A stretch of DNA of 64,000 nt. Origin: JAXGXJ01 sp963816155 (GTDB taxonomy: Bacteria > Actinomycetota > Thermoleophilia > RBG-16-64-13). A program made the translations under genes and the position numbers. The stretch is from positions 143,642 through 207,641 of the forward strand of contig CAWFJE010000005.1 of NCBI GenBank assembly GCA_963816155.1, in the 5' to 3' direction. This document shows positions 35,424-44,373 of this stretch, piece by piece (position 1 is the stretch's first letter; each line of letters opens with the position of its first letter). The notes beneath the pieces were generated by a model. It had not been told where the DNA came from and did no database searches. It saw nothing but the letters and a program-made list of their open reading frames with translations.

Positions 35424-36087
35424 TCAGAGCGGTCCACTTGCCGTGGCGCTCGAGCGCGGTCTCCCGCTTCATCCGCCCGTTGACCATCGCGCGCAGGGAG
35501 TCCCTTCCATGCTTGGTGAGGAGCGCCAGCGCCAGGTGACCGAGGAAGAGGGCGATGCCCGTCACGGCCAGAAAGCCGTGCAGCCACAGCGCCCGGGACA
35601 CGAGCCAAGCCGGCAGATGGACCTTGTTCAGAAGAAGTGACCCGGTGACGACGAAACCGACGGCCCAGGCCGCCACCAGGACTGCGTTCATCTTCTGGCC
35701 CGCGTTGAGACGCCTCTGAGGCGGCATGTCCGCACCTCGGAGGACGCCACCCTTCACGGCCATCCAGAACCAGCGCCGGTCGTCCGTGTCCCAGCGGTCA
35801 ACCTCGCGCACGTCGGTCGCCAAGCTGCGACGATCGAACAGCAGGAAGAGGATGAGCGGGATGACGACCATGAGAAGACCCATGGCCCCGTGGAAGTGGG
35901 AGAAGGTGGCCCGAGAACCGCCCAGCCACTCCCGAGTGGGCGGCAGCCACATGAGCACTCCGGTGACGAAAGCGACCAAGAAGAAGAGCGCGTACACCCA
36001 ATGCGACAGACGCTCGGTCACGGAGAAGCGCGGGACGCCCTCCTTTGCAAGCACTTCAGCGTCTGCCGACAGAGTGGGCTCACTCAT
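35424..36087 (-). CDS. Cytochrome b561-type membrane subunit, 3' end frame-disrupted
   Basis: Begins FSVTERLSHWVYALFFLVAF (21-40) with His29, then helices at about 65-84, 134-152 and 168-190. His64 or His66 and His170 are further possible heme ligands. This is the FdnI/FdoI-like cytochrome b family. It overlaps the downstream YedY-like gene start by four bases and should carry electrons to or from it in the membrane. The natural end appears to be KWTA at residue 220; one extra base (35427) hides TGA 35424-35426, so the frame runs on to 34801 through the FKBP gene in the wrong frame. Confidence 0.8.
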
Positions 36088-36770
36088 TTGATCTCGGCGG
36101 CGGCAGGATAGCCTCGCATCTCCCAGTAGCCGTGGTAGCCTTCGGGACCCGGATCGTCAGCCGCGATAGCCTCCACCCGTTCCACCCATTTGACGTCCTT
36201 GTACCCGTAGGAACCCGGAAGAACGAGACGCAAAGGTTGGCCGTTGTCGGGAGGAAGAGTCTCGTCGTTCGCCTGGCGGGCAAGCATACTGTCCGGGCGC
36301 AGGGCCTCCTCGATGGTGAGTGAGTCGGTGTAGACGCCATCGCCGGAGTGGAACACCAGATGAGTCGCTTGGGGATCGACGTCTGCCCTCTCCATGAACT
36401 CCCGCACGGAGACCCCTTTCCACAACACGTTGGTCACTCCCCAACCCTCAACGCACAGGAAATCGCGCGTGAACTCCACCTGAGGAAGGTCGAGGAAGTC
36501 GTCCCAGGTGAGGTCGAGCGGCCTGCGGAAGAGTCCGTCCACCGTCAGACGCCACGCCGCCGGATCGAAGTCCGGACCCGGTGCGATGGTGTTGACGCGG
36601 AAGGTCCCGCTCGACCCTGACTGTCCGCCGCTGCCACCCAGACTGGGGAGAAGCTCCTTGCCCACAAAAAGGGCCACCAGGCCGGCGACGACCAGACCAA
36701 TGAAGGTCCGCCGCCCGACGGGCTTCTCGAACACGCTGGGTCTATCCGACTTCTGACCGGTCTCTGTCAT
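36084..36770 (-). CDS. YedY/sulfite-oxidase-fold molybdopterin oxidoreductase
   Basis: 228 aa. An N-terminal Tat-like leader GRRTFIGLVVAGLVALFVG (19-37) serves as signal or anchor. The Mo-binding fold has the Mo-ligand Cys106 in FLCVEGW, LWKGVSV and PLRLVLPGSYGYKDVKWV near the C-terminus. Catalytic part faces outside the membrane. It is the first gene of a two-gene leftward operon with the cytochrome b subunit, as in MsrPQ-like or related systems. Substrate unknown; MsrP repair of methionine sulfoxide is one option. Confidence 0.88.
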   Translation of the reverse strand: MTETGQKSDRPSVFEKPVGRRTFIGLVVAGLVALFVGKELLPSLGGSGGQSGSSGTFRVNTIAPGPDFDPAAWRLTVDGLFRRPLDLTWDDFLDLPQVEFTRDFLCVEGWGVTNVLWKGVSVREFMERADVDPQATHLVFHSGDGVYTDSLTIEEALRPDSMLARQANDETLPPDNGQPLRLVLPGSYGYKDVKWVERVEAIAADDPGPEGYHGYWEMRGYPAAAEIK

Positions 36771-36969
36771 CGCTCCCGCTTCGCTCGAAGGTACCGGCAG
36801 CGAACGGCTGCTTGGCCGTCCAATGCACGCTTACAGCAGGTGATTCCCCCTGCTCACAAGCTGAAACCCTGGCGCCACCCTAGCCGGCCCCAGCCGGCTG
36901 CCGAACGGCGAAGCCTCGGCCACCTGGACGCGCTTCTCCGGAGCACGCGAACCTGTATTCTGTTCTTCC

Positions 36970-38169
36970 GTGAGGGAATCCTACAAATACGCCATCCTGG
37001 GTACCGCGGTGCTCGTGGTGTTCGCCGCTCTGGGTCTGTCGCAGTTCAGCTATCCGGCTATCCTGCCCGCCATGCAGAAGGGCCTCGGCCTGACCAACAC
37101 TCAGGCCGGCGCCCTGGCTACGGCCAACCTGGCCGGCTACCTGTCCATGGCCATGTTGGGCGGGGCGTTGGCCTCCCGCATCGGCCCCCGAGCCGTGATC
37201 ACCACAGGACTGGTGCTCGCCTCCGCCGGCATGCTGACGACCGGACTGGCCGACGGTTTCGGTCTGGCGGCGAGTGGACGTGCGCTCACCGGCGTGGGCA
37301 GCGCGATGGCGAGCGTGCCCGCCCATCTCCTGCCCACCCACTGGTTCTCGCTTCGGCGCCGCGGGGTAGCCACGGGCGTCCTGCCGCTGGGGGCTTCCAT
37401 GGGTCTGGTCATCTCGGGGCCCCTCGTTCCTCGCCTGGTCGGTAGCTATGGGGAGTCGGGATGGCGGATCACCTGGTTCGTGCTGGCCGCCCTCGCCGCC
37501 TGCGTGGCCCTACTGGCCTGGGCGGTCATCCGGCGCCGACAGCGTCCCGCGCCACCAGTCCCCGATGGTGCCCCGGCGGGCCCGACCTCATCATGGCGCA
37601 ACGCCTATCTCGCGCGTGGCATCTGGCACCTCAGCGCCATCTACTTCGCCTTCGGTTTCGCCTACATGACATACATGACCTTCTTCACCAAGCGCCTGAT
37701 CTCCGACTTCGGCTACACGGGGACGCAGGCGGGCCGGCTGTTTATGATCATGGGCCTGGTGAGTATCGTCTGCGGCACGATGTGGGGTTGGATCTCCGAC
37801 AACATCGGCCGGAGACACGCGCTCATCATCATCCTCGGTCTGCAGACCGTCTGCTACCTCCTCTTCGCGCTCTGGACGGATACCGGAGGGCTGACACTCT
37901 CGGCGGTCATCTTCGGCCTGACCGCCTGGGCCACGCCCGCCATCATGGCCACAGCCTGCGGGGACATCGTGGGCCCGGCGCTGGCCTCAACCGCTTTCGG
38001 TTTTCTCACGGCGTTCCAGGGGCTGGGGCAGGCCACGGGACCCTACGTCGGCGGTCGTTTGGCCGACGCCCTGCCGTCCTTCACCACCACCTATCTGATC
38101 GTAGCCGCGGTCTCTCTCCTGGGTATGGTGGGGGCGATGTTTCTCCCCCGGAGACGGCGGAACAGCTGA
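36970..38169 (+). CDS. MFS transporter
   Basis: 399 aa from GTG, with twelve hydrophobic segments. Loop after helix 2 GGALASRIGPRAVITTG (about 60-76) and mid-protein loop ISDNIGRRHALIIILG (about 278-293) are MFS motif A sites. SQFSYPAILPAMQKGLGLTNTQAG near the start is typical of YbfB/CynX-like carriers. Substrate unknown; monocistronic, flanked by a divergent YedY-like gene and the downstream helicase. Confidence 0.88.
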   Translation: MRESYKYAILGTAVLVVFAALGLSQFSYPAILPAMQKGLGLTNTQAGALATANLAGYLSMAMLGGALASRIGPRAVITTGLVLASAGMLTTGLADGFGLAASGRALTGVGSAMASVPAHLLPTHWFSLRRRGVATGVLPLGASMGLVISGPLVPRLVGSYGESGWRITWFVLAALAACVALLAWAVIRRRQRPAPPVPDGAPAGPTSSWRNAYLARGIWHLSAIYFAFGFAYMTYMTFFTKRLISDFGYTGTQAGRLFMIMGLVSIVCGTMWGWISDNIGRRHALIIILGLQTVCYLLFALWTDTGGLTLSAVIFGLTAWATPAIMATACGDIVGPALASTAFGFLTAFQGLGQATGPYVGGRLADALPSFTTTYLIVAAVSLLGMVGAMFLPRRRRNS

Positions 38170-38240
38170 ATCCGAAGGCGGGGGCCTGCCCCCACGAGCG
38201 CTCCGCTCCGTCTGTCCTACCCGCGCTGTATCCTTAACGG

Positions 38241-40610
38241 GTGAAGACAGACGGTGGATGGGCGAAAGCAGTCCAGGAGGGCATACTGACCGGCGATTTC
38301 GAATCTGGCGGCGACACACCCATCGGGGTGGTCCTCGGGCACCTGAACGAGCAGCAGCGCGCGGCGGCAACGCACGGCAGCGATCCCCTGCTCATCGTGG
38401 CCGGGGCCGGCACGGGCAAGACGGCCACCCTGGCCCATCGCGTCGCGTACAAGATCGCGACCGGCACCGACCCCGGACGCATCCTCCTTCTCACCTTCAC
38501 CCGACGCGCCGCGTCCGAGATGCTGCGACGTGTGGAGGGCATACTCCGCCAACTCGAGAACCAGAGCCGGCAGAACGCCCTCCGCGGAGGCGACCAGACC
38601 ACCGGCGGCGACCAGACCGGCGGCGGTGGCGCTTCCCGTGCGGGAGGTGGCTCCGCCCTAACCGGCGGTGCCGGCGCCGGCCTCGCCCAAGGCGGCAAGG
38701 TATGGGGCGGCACGTTCCACGCCACAGCGACACGCCTGCTCAGGTTGCACGGCAGATCTATCGGTCTGCAGCCGTCGTTCACCATCCTCGACCGGGGTGA
38801 CGCCGAAGACCTCCTGGGCGTACTGCGCACGGAACTGAGTCTGCATAAGAACGACCGGCGCTTCCCGCTCAAGGGCACCTGCATGGACATCTACAGCCGC
38901 TGCGTCAATGCCCGCCAGCCGGTGGAGGAGGCGGTGGAGACGCACTTCCCGTGGTGCAAGGACGACGTCGACGACCTACGCCGCCTCTTCGCGGCCTACG
39001 TGGACCGCAAGGGCGAGCAGAGCGTCCTCGACTACGACGACCTGTTGCTCTTCTGGCACGGTCTCCTCACCGACCCGCGCGCGGCGCGCGCCGTCCGCAG
39101 CCGCTTCGATTGCGTGCTCGTGGACGAATACCAGGACACCAACCACCTCCAAGCCGAGATACTCGAGATGTTGTGCCCGGGCGGCCGGGATCTCACCGTG
39201 GTCGGGGATGACGCCCAGGCCATCTACTCGTTCCGGGCGGCGACCGTGAGAAACATCCTCGACTTCCCACAGCAGTTCCCCGACACCCGGGTCGTCACCC
39301 TGGAAGAGAACTACCGCAGCACCCAACCCCTTCTCGACGCCACCAACCAGGTCATCGCCGCCGCCACCGAGCGCCACGCCAAGGACCTATGGACCAGGCG
39401 CCAGGGAGGTGACCGCCCGCGGCTGGTCACCTGCGAGGACGAGGACGAACAGACCGAGTTCATCGTCCGGCAGATCCTCGAGCACCGCGAGGGGGGACTG
39501 GCGCTCAAGCGGCAGGCGGTCCTCTTCAGAGCCTCGCACCACAGCCTGGCTCTGGAGCTGGAGTTGACGCGCCGCAACATCCCCTTCCACAAGTACGGCG
39601 GATTGCGCTTCGTGGAGACCGCTCACGTCAAGGACCTCTTGGCCTTCTTACGGCTGGCCGAGAACCCGCGCGACCTCATGGCCGGCACCCGGGTCCTGAT
39701 GCTGCTCCCCGGCGTGGGGCCGAAGAAGGCCCGGACGTTGATGGACCGCCTGGCGACCGGCACCGCAGCTCCCGCCGGCCTGGCTGAACCCGCCGGCCGA
39801 GGCGCGACGTCCGCAGTCATGGCTCTGCCCGGAGCGGCCCCGCCCGCCGACCTCGCGGCCACTCCGGCGCCCGGCTCCGGCTTCCGTTCTTGGGAGACGG
39901 CCCCCGCTCCGTCGACGGCCGCCGACGACAAGTGGCGCGCACTGGTGGCACTCATGACCACCATCGGAGCGAAGGAAGGGCCCGACCTAGCCTCCCAGAT
40001 CAAGCAGATCCGTCTCTTCTACGCCCCCCTCCTCGAGCGCCTCTACGACAACGCGCGCGCCCGTCTCATGGACCTCGAACAGCTCGAGTGGTTGGCCACC
40101 CGCTTTCCAGACAGGGCCCGGTTCCTGGCTGAGATCGCCCTGGATCCTCCCAGCTATACCGAAGACCTGGCCGGACCTCCGCTACTCGACGAAGACTTCC
40201 TCATCCTCAGCACCATCCACTCAGCCAAGGGGCTGGAATGGGACGCGGTGTATATCATCCACGCGGCCGACGGCAACATCCCGTCCGACATGGCCACGGG
40301 CAAGCTCGAGGAGATCGAGGAGGAGCGCCGCCTCTTCTACGTGTCCCTGACCAGAGCCAAGGACTGGCTCTACGTCTGCCATCCCCTCCGCTACTACACG
40401 GCGTCCCGCGGTTTCAGCGACATCCATGGCTATGCCCAACTCACGCGCTTCCTGTCGGCCTCAGTGCGCCCCTACTTCCAGCAGTGTCAAGCTCGTGAAG
40501 AACTCGGCCCGGCCGACGATCCCCACGGGACGCATGGAGACGACGTGCACCCATACGGACGAGCTGTGACCACCGAGGACATCCGGCGGCGGCTCAAGGA
40601 CTTCTTCTGA
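38241..40610 (+). CDS. UvrD/PcrA/Rep-type superfamily-1 DNA helicase
   Basis: 789 aa from GTG. Motif I AGTGKT (56-61), Ia TFTRRAA, II VLVDEYQDTN (about 290-299), III VGDDAQAIYSFR, IV ENYRSTQPLL, V TIHSAKGLEWD and VI FYVSLTRAK in order. Two low-complexity inserts are unusual: Gly/Ala-rich at about 112-155 (between Ia and the next core segment) and Ala/Pro-rich at about 513-556. No nuclease domain. Translocates 3' to 5' in repair or recombination. GTG start lies 70 bp after the MFS gene. Confidence 0.93.
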   Translation: MKTDGGWAKAVQEGILTGDFESGGDTPIGVVLGHLNEQQRAAATHGSDPLLIVAGAGTGKTATLAHRVAYKIATGTDPGRILLLTFTRRAASEMLRRVEGILRQLENQSRQNALRGGDQTTGGDQTGGGGASRAGGGSALTGGAGAGLAQGGKVWGGTFHATATRLLRLHGRSIGLQPSFTILDRGDAEDLLGVLRTELSLHKNDRRFPLKGTCMDIYSRCVNARQPVEEAVETHFPWCKDDVDDLRRLFAAYVDRKGEQSVLDYDDLLLFWHGLLTDPRAARAVRSRFDCVLVDEYQDTNHLQAEILEMLCPGGRDLTVVGDDAQAIYSFRAATVRNILDFPQQFPDTRVVTLEENYRSTQPLLDATNQVIAAATERHAKDLWTRRQGGDRPRLVTCEDEDEQTEFIVRQILEHREGGLALKRQAVLFRASHHSLALELELTRRNIPFHKYGGLRFVETAHVKDLLAFLRLAENPRDLMAGTRVLMLLPGVGPKKARTLMDRLATGTAAPAGLAEPAGRGATSAVMALPGAAPPADLAATPAPGSGFRSWETAPAPSTAADDKWRALVALMTTIGAKEGPDLASQIKQIRLFYAPLLERLYDNARARLMDLEQLEWLATRFPDRARFLAEIALDPPSYTEDLAGPPLLDEDFLILSTIHSAKGLEWDAVYIIHAADGNIPSDMATGKLEEIEEERRLFYVSLTRAKDWLYVCHPLRYYTASRGFSDIHGYAQLTRFLSASVRPYFQQCQAREELGPADDPHGTHGDDVHPYGRAVTTEDIRRRLKDFF

Positions 40611-40740
40611 GCGCCTCGCCACTGGAGACTTCTCCCCTCCCGCAGTGACTCGCCACGCGGCCGGCCGCTCATCCTGCCATGAGTGACCAGGCGTGAGATA
40701 ATGCCGTGTACTCCTGGAGTGCTCATGTGGAGAGTGTTAG

Positions 40741-41178
40741 ATGCCAAGTTGGATAGGACCTTGGGAAATCGCGATAGTCCTTGTTCTGGCCCTCCTCATC
40801 TTTGGGCCGAAGAAGTTACCCGATCTCGGCTCTTCCCTGGGTCGCTCGATATCGGGCTTCAAGAAGGGGCTCAAAGAGACCAGCGACGACGTCCAGTCGG
40901 CCATCAAGGAAGATGTGACTGCCACTGGGGCCGAGGCAACCACCACGGTCAGCGCCGAAGCAGCCACCACCACGGCCGCCTCGATGCCGGCCGAGGCCAC
41001 CGCCACCGCCGAGCCCGTGGCCGAGCCCATGACCAGCTCCGTGACGGAGCCTGTGACCGAGCCCATGGCCACCTCTGTTGCTGAGCCCGTGACCGCAGAG
41101 ACCCCGCGCTCGGCCGCAGGCGGAGAACGCGCAGGTTTAACGAGAGCGCGCACAGGGCCCCATCCGGGGCCCTGTTGA
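40741..41178 (+). CDS. tatA: TatA/E-type twin-arginine translocase subunit with long acidic tail
   Basis: 145 aa. N-terminal membrane segment WEIAIVLVLALLIFGPKKL (8-26) with the FGP motif and the amphipathic helix GSSLGRSISGFKKGLKE. The rest is a long Ala/Thr/Glu tail with repeated AEPVAEP/TEPVTEP units; TatA usually is 60-90 aa. Several Tat substrates lie in this window (binding protein, YedY-like protein). The last eight codons lie in a hairpin (41152-41175), so the natural end might be upstream. Confidence 0.9.
   Translation: MPSWIGPWEIAIVLVLALLIFGPKKLPDLGSSLGRSISGFKKGLKETSDDVQSAIKEDVTATGAEATTTVSAEAATTTAASMPAEATATAEPVAEPMTSSVTEPVTEPMATSVAEPVTAETPRSAAGGERAGLTRARTGPHPGPC
41152..41175. terminator. 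Hairpin at the tatA end
   Basis: ACAGGGCCCC-ATCC-GGGGCCCTGT, a 10-bp perfect stem, followed by tgatttgt. It overlaps the last codons of tatA and sits just before the convergent Mop gene, so may serve both. Confidence 0.5.
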
Positions 41179-41252
41179 TTTGTCGCCGACCTGTGGCCGG
41201 CCTCAATCGCGTCCGGACTTCAGGGCAAGACGCCGGGTAGCCGGTCCGCGCG

Positions 41253-41462
41253 TCAGTCGACGGCGATCATCACATTGCTCGCCTTGACCACCGCATACGC
41301 CCGCTTTCCGACCTCCAGCCCGAGGCTCTCGGCGGACTGTTTGGTGATGATCGACACCACCTCCACGCCGTCGCCCAATTCCAGCACCACTTCGGTGTTG
41401 ACCGCTCCCGGGTTCACGCTCTTGACCGTCCCCGTCAGCACGTTGCGCGCGCTCAGCTTCAT
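41253..41462 (-). CDS. Mop-domain molybdate/tungstate-binding protein (molbindin)
   Basis: 69 aa from ATG 41462 with GGGAGG five bases upstream; a longer frame to 41555 adds an unlike N-terminus. A single complete Mop domain: KLSARNVLTGTVKSVNPGAVNTEV, SIITKQSAESLGLEVGKRAYAVVKASNVMI (key residues ARNxLxGxV, N-x-E-V, I-T-x-x-S-x-x-x-L-x-L, V-K-A-S-x-V). Such proteins form hexamers that bind molybdate or tungstate and store or sense it. It matches the Mo/W enzymes and importer nearby. Confidence 0.93.
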   Translation of the reverse strand: MKLSARNVLTGTVKSVNPGAVNTEVVLELGDGVEVVSIITKQSAESLGLEVGKRAYAVVKASNVMIAVD

Positions 41463-41586
41463 GGCTCCCTCCCTGTTCGGAATCTGACCCAGACTGTGGC
41501 AGATCGTGGATGCAGCGACCCTCACTCTCGGGAGCCGGTCGGGCCCCGGTCGCATTCCTGCTGTGACGTATACCCATTCCCTCTGC

Positions 41587-41592
41587 TAGAAT
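41587..41592 (+). promoter_or_regulatory. Extended -10 box of the tRNA pair
   Basis: TGC-TAGAAT about 48 bp before tRNA-Ser(GCU). A GTGACG at 41563-41568 with 18-bp spacing is the best -35. Likely drives the two tRNAs together. Confidence 0.4.
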
Positions 41593-41639
41593 AATCGCTC
41601 GCTGAGGCGGCGCCTCGTCGCCTTCGGAGAAGTGGCTTG

Positions 41640-41730
41640 GGAGAAGTGGCCGAGAGGCTGAAGGCGCTCGCCTGCTAAGCGAGTGAAGGAGCAAGATCTC
41701 CTTCCGAGGGTTCGAATCCCTCCTTCTCCG
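41640..41730 (+). tRNA. tRNA-Ser(GCU)
   Basis: Acceptor GGAGAAG (41640-41646) pairs with CTTCTCC (41723-41729), discriminator G, then encoded CCA at 41731-41733. Anticodon loop CTGCTAA gives GCT. Long variable arm (tgaaggagcaagatctccttcc) as expected for serine. The first 11 bases are partly repeated just upstream (ggagaagtggc at 41625). Confidence 0.96.
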
Positions 41731-41737
41731 CCACCGT

Positions 41738-41811
41738 GCGCCTGTAGCTCAGCTGGATAGAGCGCTGGTCTACGAAACCAGAGGTCATGGGTTCGAATCC
41801 CGTCAGGCGCG
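41738..41811 (+). tRNA. tRNA-Arg(ACG), integration site
   Basis: Acceptor GCGCCTG (41738-41744) pairs with CAGGCGC (41804-41810), discriminator G. Anticodon loop CTACGAA gives ACG. Cloverleaf complete, no encoded CCA. Its 3' 42 bases are duplicated at 45551, marking it as the attachment site of the island downstream. Confidence 0.96.
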
Positions 41812-41814
41812 TAG
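41770..41814 (+). repeat. attL: 45-bp direct repeat inside tRNA-Arg
   Basis: The 45 bases from the anticodon loop of tRNA-Arg to four bases past its end match exactly at 45551-45595. The bases on either side of the match differ. This is the usual outcome of tyrosine-integrase insertion at a tRNA 3' end. Confidence 0.9.
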
Positions 41815-41817
41815 GAG

Positions 41818-41842
41818 AAAGCCCCGATTTGCGGGGCTTTTT
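41818..41842 (+). terminator. Rho-independent terminator after the tRNAs
   Basis: AAAGCCCCG-ATTTG-CGGGGCTTT, 9-bp perfect stem followed by TTCTTCT, seven bases after tRNA-Arg. Confidence 0.85.
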
Positions 41843-41942
41843 CTTCTGTCTCAATCTTCCGAAGTCTCTGTCGAGGCCGTTCATCAACGGTTCATCAACG
41901 AACTGCAACTCAGCGAACAGCATCATCCACCACTCCCGGCCA

Positions 41943-42224
41943 CTAAGCAGCCGATACCAGAGCGGCTATCTTCTCAGCCGCCTCTCGCCCCAGAGCGGGG
42001 ACGCAGTGGGAATACACGTCTAAGGTGAAGGCCACGGTGCTGTGGCCCAGGCGTTCCGAGACGACCTTAGGATGGATGCTGGCCCCCAGGGCGATGGTGG
42101 CGTGGGTGTGGCGAAGATCGTGCACGCGGATACGGGGAAGCCCAGAGGCTACGACAGCGTCCTCAAAGAGCTTGCTCACCCGGTCGGGGTGAAGCTCCGT
42201 TCCGTCCTCTTTGGTGAATACCAA
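41943..42224 (-). pseudogene. Tyrosine recombinase (integrase) C-terminal remnant
   Basis: 93 aa. Carries the second half of the catalytic domain: RVHDLRHTHAT (His-x2-Arg), LGHSTVAFTLDVYSH (His and nucleophile Tyr). The first catalytic Arg, the core-binding and arm-binding domains are missing; the same frame upstream meets a TGA about 20 bp further on (DTGLV precedes VFTKEDG). The gene sits 130 bp from attL and points toward the tRNA, the usual island layout, so it was probably the island's integrase. Confidence 0.85.
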
Positions 42225-42483
42225 GCCCGTGTCCGTCGCCAGTACCCGATTTCATCCGAACTCTGGTGGGCCGCTCTCAGCGCCCTGCGACCCTCGATCC
42301 CGTTTGCGGCTGACCAACACCCTGGCTGGTCTCTTGGCATCATTCGTCAATGACTAGTGGCGATGAACGATCGGGTCAAGCAGTCGCAGGCTGCCGGGCG
42401 GCCTGGATCCAGCGACAAGAACGATTAATGGCTCCAGGCCGCCGCGGTTTCAACTCACGGAACTAGTAGGTGGGGTATGTCTC

Positions 42484-43146
42484 TCAAGTGTAGAACAGAT
42501 CCAGCCAGTCCACAGCGTAGATGCTGCCTTGGTCCGCCACCCAATAGCAGTTCGGATAGAGTGCCGCAGTCTGGACGTCCCAATTACGCGAGGAGTTGAG
42601 AACGTATGTTGGACCGACATACGCGTCATCGCACTGGAGATAGCCTGAAATCTCGGCACCAGGCCTTGTGCGATAGTCCGTATACCAGTAGAGGTTGTAT
42701 TCAATGGCAGTGGAGTCGTAGTAGATATTCCAACGGGACGGATCCCCGGTGGTCTGGGCAATCTTCAGTTGATGGGCTGTGTCCCAGGCGCTCACGTTTG
42801 TGTAGTACTTGCTGAAATAGGACCCGTCGGAGTACGTGATGTAAACCTGGGTGGCGAGGTACTTCTGAAGGACTCCCGACACAAGAACCTTGTGATCCTC
42901 GAGGTTCAGCCGGAACCCTCTCCCTGAGGCCGCCATATTGACAAGCTTGACGTTACCGACGTTGGTCTGATGGTTGACTCCGATGTACGGGTTGAAGGGA
43001 GCCATATCCTCGGCCGAGTACCAGGTGGCTGCGCCCTTCACCCCCTCCTGGGGGTTCTCCACCCGGACTCTCGCGAAGGCAGGGCCAGCACTGAGCACGA
43101 AGGTGAGCGACATTGCTAGCAGACCGAGCAAGAGGCGTCGCCTCAT
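42484..43146 (-). CDS. Secreted protein of unknown function (island)
   Basis: 220 aa. Signal peptide MRRRLLLGLLAMSLTFVLSAGPAFA (cleavage after AFA near 25). The mature part is rich in Tyr, Trp, Asn and Ser (YITYSDGSYFSKYY, YYDSTAIEYNLYWYTDY) with two Cys late (LQCDDAYVG, YPNCYWVADQG) that could form a disulfide. No family recognised. Upstream GAAAGGA acts as Shine-Dalgarno. Sits behind the lipoprotein gene at 43197-43823, same strand, 50 bp apart, so they may be co-transcribed. Confidence 0.7.
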   Translation of the reverse strand: MRRRLLLGLLAMSLTFVLSAGPAFARVRVENPQEGVKGAATWYSAEDMAPFNPYIGVNHQTNVGNVKLVNMAASGRGFRLNLEDHKVLVSGVLQKYLATQVYITYSDGSYFSKYYTNVSAWDTAHQLKIAQTTGDPSRWNIYYDSTAIEYNLYWYTDYRTRPGAEISGYLQCDDAYVGPTYVLNSSRNWDVQTAALYPNCYWVADQGSIYAVDWLDLFYT

Positions 43147-43196
43147 AACCGTCCGTCCTTTCGGTGAGTGTGATCGAAAAGGTGCCCCGCTTCTAC

Positions 43197-43823
43197 CTAC
43201 TTTACGACTGGATGGAGGTAGCCATCAGGCCCTTGCACCAGCTCGAAGGATGCGCCCTGCATGACGAGGTCTCTGAACGATTCCAAGTCATCCGGGTCCA
43301 GGAACTTGGGTGGTGCGATCTCGGAGCGATCACCTTTCCTTGGGGCCTGCTTTGGATATGGGACAGATGGGTAGTCGATGCCGGTCGGTATTCGATCGGG
43401 CATCTCGATCATGACCGGGTTCCCGTCCTTGTCGGTTATGACTCTGCCGCCCGTTTCCCAGACTCGCTCTGCGATTTGCATGTCAGGCACGCCCTGGTCG
43501 GCCAGTTCCTTGATGTTGCTGGGAACAGGTCCGCGATTGTCCACCGGAAGTGTGTGCACGGTTCCCGACTCCTCGGAATCCTGGTCGGTCCCGGGGACAA
43601 GTCCGGTTCTGTCGTCCGCGACCCTCCGGCCTTGGGTGGCCAGATCGGCAAGTGAGACTGGCGTTTGTGTTGAGGCGGTCGACGGCACCACGGAAGCGTC
43701 TAGTGTGCTGGTAGGATTCGACTCCATGCCGGTCTGAGCCGAGCAGGCTCCCATAGCGCTGCCCGCCAGAACAACAAAGGCGGCGATCCCTATGAAGCCA
43801 AAGAGCCTTGACTTTCTTGACAT
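43197..43823 (-). CDS. Putative lipoprotein of unknown function (island)
   Basis: 208 aa. Leader LFGFIGIAAFVVLAGSAMGAC with a lipobox-like end (Cys27) predicts lipid anchoring. The mature part is hydrophilic: a Ser/Thr/Pro stretch (about 35-60), then SLADLATQGRRVADD, IKELADQGVPDMQIAERVWETGGRVI, DPDDLESFRDLVMQGASFELVQGPDGYLHPVVK at the C-terminus. Repeated A/M-x-Q-G elements suggest a short repeat family. No known domain. GAAGGAGG lies upstream of ATG 43823. Confidence 0.65.
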   Translation of the reverse strand: MSRKSRLFGFIGIAAFVVLAGSAMGACSAQTGMESNPTSTLDASVVPSTASTQTPVSLADLATQGRRVADDRTGLVPGTDQDSEESGTVHTLPVDNRGPVPSNIKELADQGVPDMQIAERVWETGGRVITDKDGNPVMIEMPDRIPTGIDYPSVPYPKQAPRKGDRSEIAPPKFLDPDDLESFRDLVMQGASFELVQGPDGYLHPVVK

Positions 43824-44373
43824 CGTTCCTCCTTCTCAACCATCTTCTCAAGACGCAAACACCGTCCCATGTCCTACATAGGCGCCTCCTACTGCTTGCG
43901 TGCACGCCCTGCGGGCCAGGGCACGAGGCACCGACATCGCATGCGCTGCAGCACCAGTGCGACCGTTGGAGGAACCCATTGGAGAGTTCATCACTGGGAC
44001 TTGCATTGGTGGCTACAGGTTTCGCGTTCGGTTGAGCTCTTTGCCCTGTATATGTCCGGCAGGCGCCCGACTATTACAGGCTCCACGTAATTGATGCTCA
44101 ATCTTGCTGCCTTGCTCACGAGCAGCGGCGCGTGTACGCGAGCGAAGCCCCCATTCCTTTTGGAGGGGTCCTACCTTGGGCGGTGGGTGCGAAGAAGGAT
44201 GGGGCTTCCAGACCGCTGGCTGAACCGGAGCATGCCGCGCCTGTCCATTCTCAGGGTGTCAACTAGAGCGGGTCAACCCAAACCCCAGTTTCCAGCGGCG
44301 CATAATTTTCCTCTCCGGGGACAAACACCATGAGCACGTCGTGCTCATTACCCAGGTTCCTGCAATCGCCGCA
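43824..44373. other. Non-coding part of the island
   Basis: 550 bp with no convincing gene. ATGAGCAC-GTC-GTGCTCAT at 44330-44348 is a perfect 8-bp inverted repeat just beyond the stop of the broken gene on the minus strand and may be its terminator. Short open frames here have no recognisable features. Confidence 0.4.
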
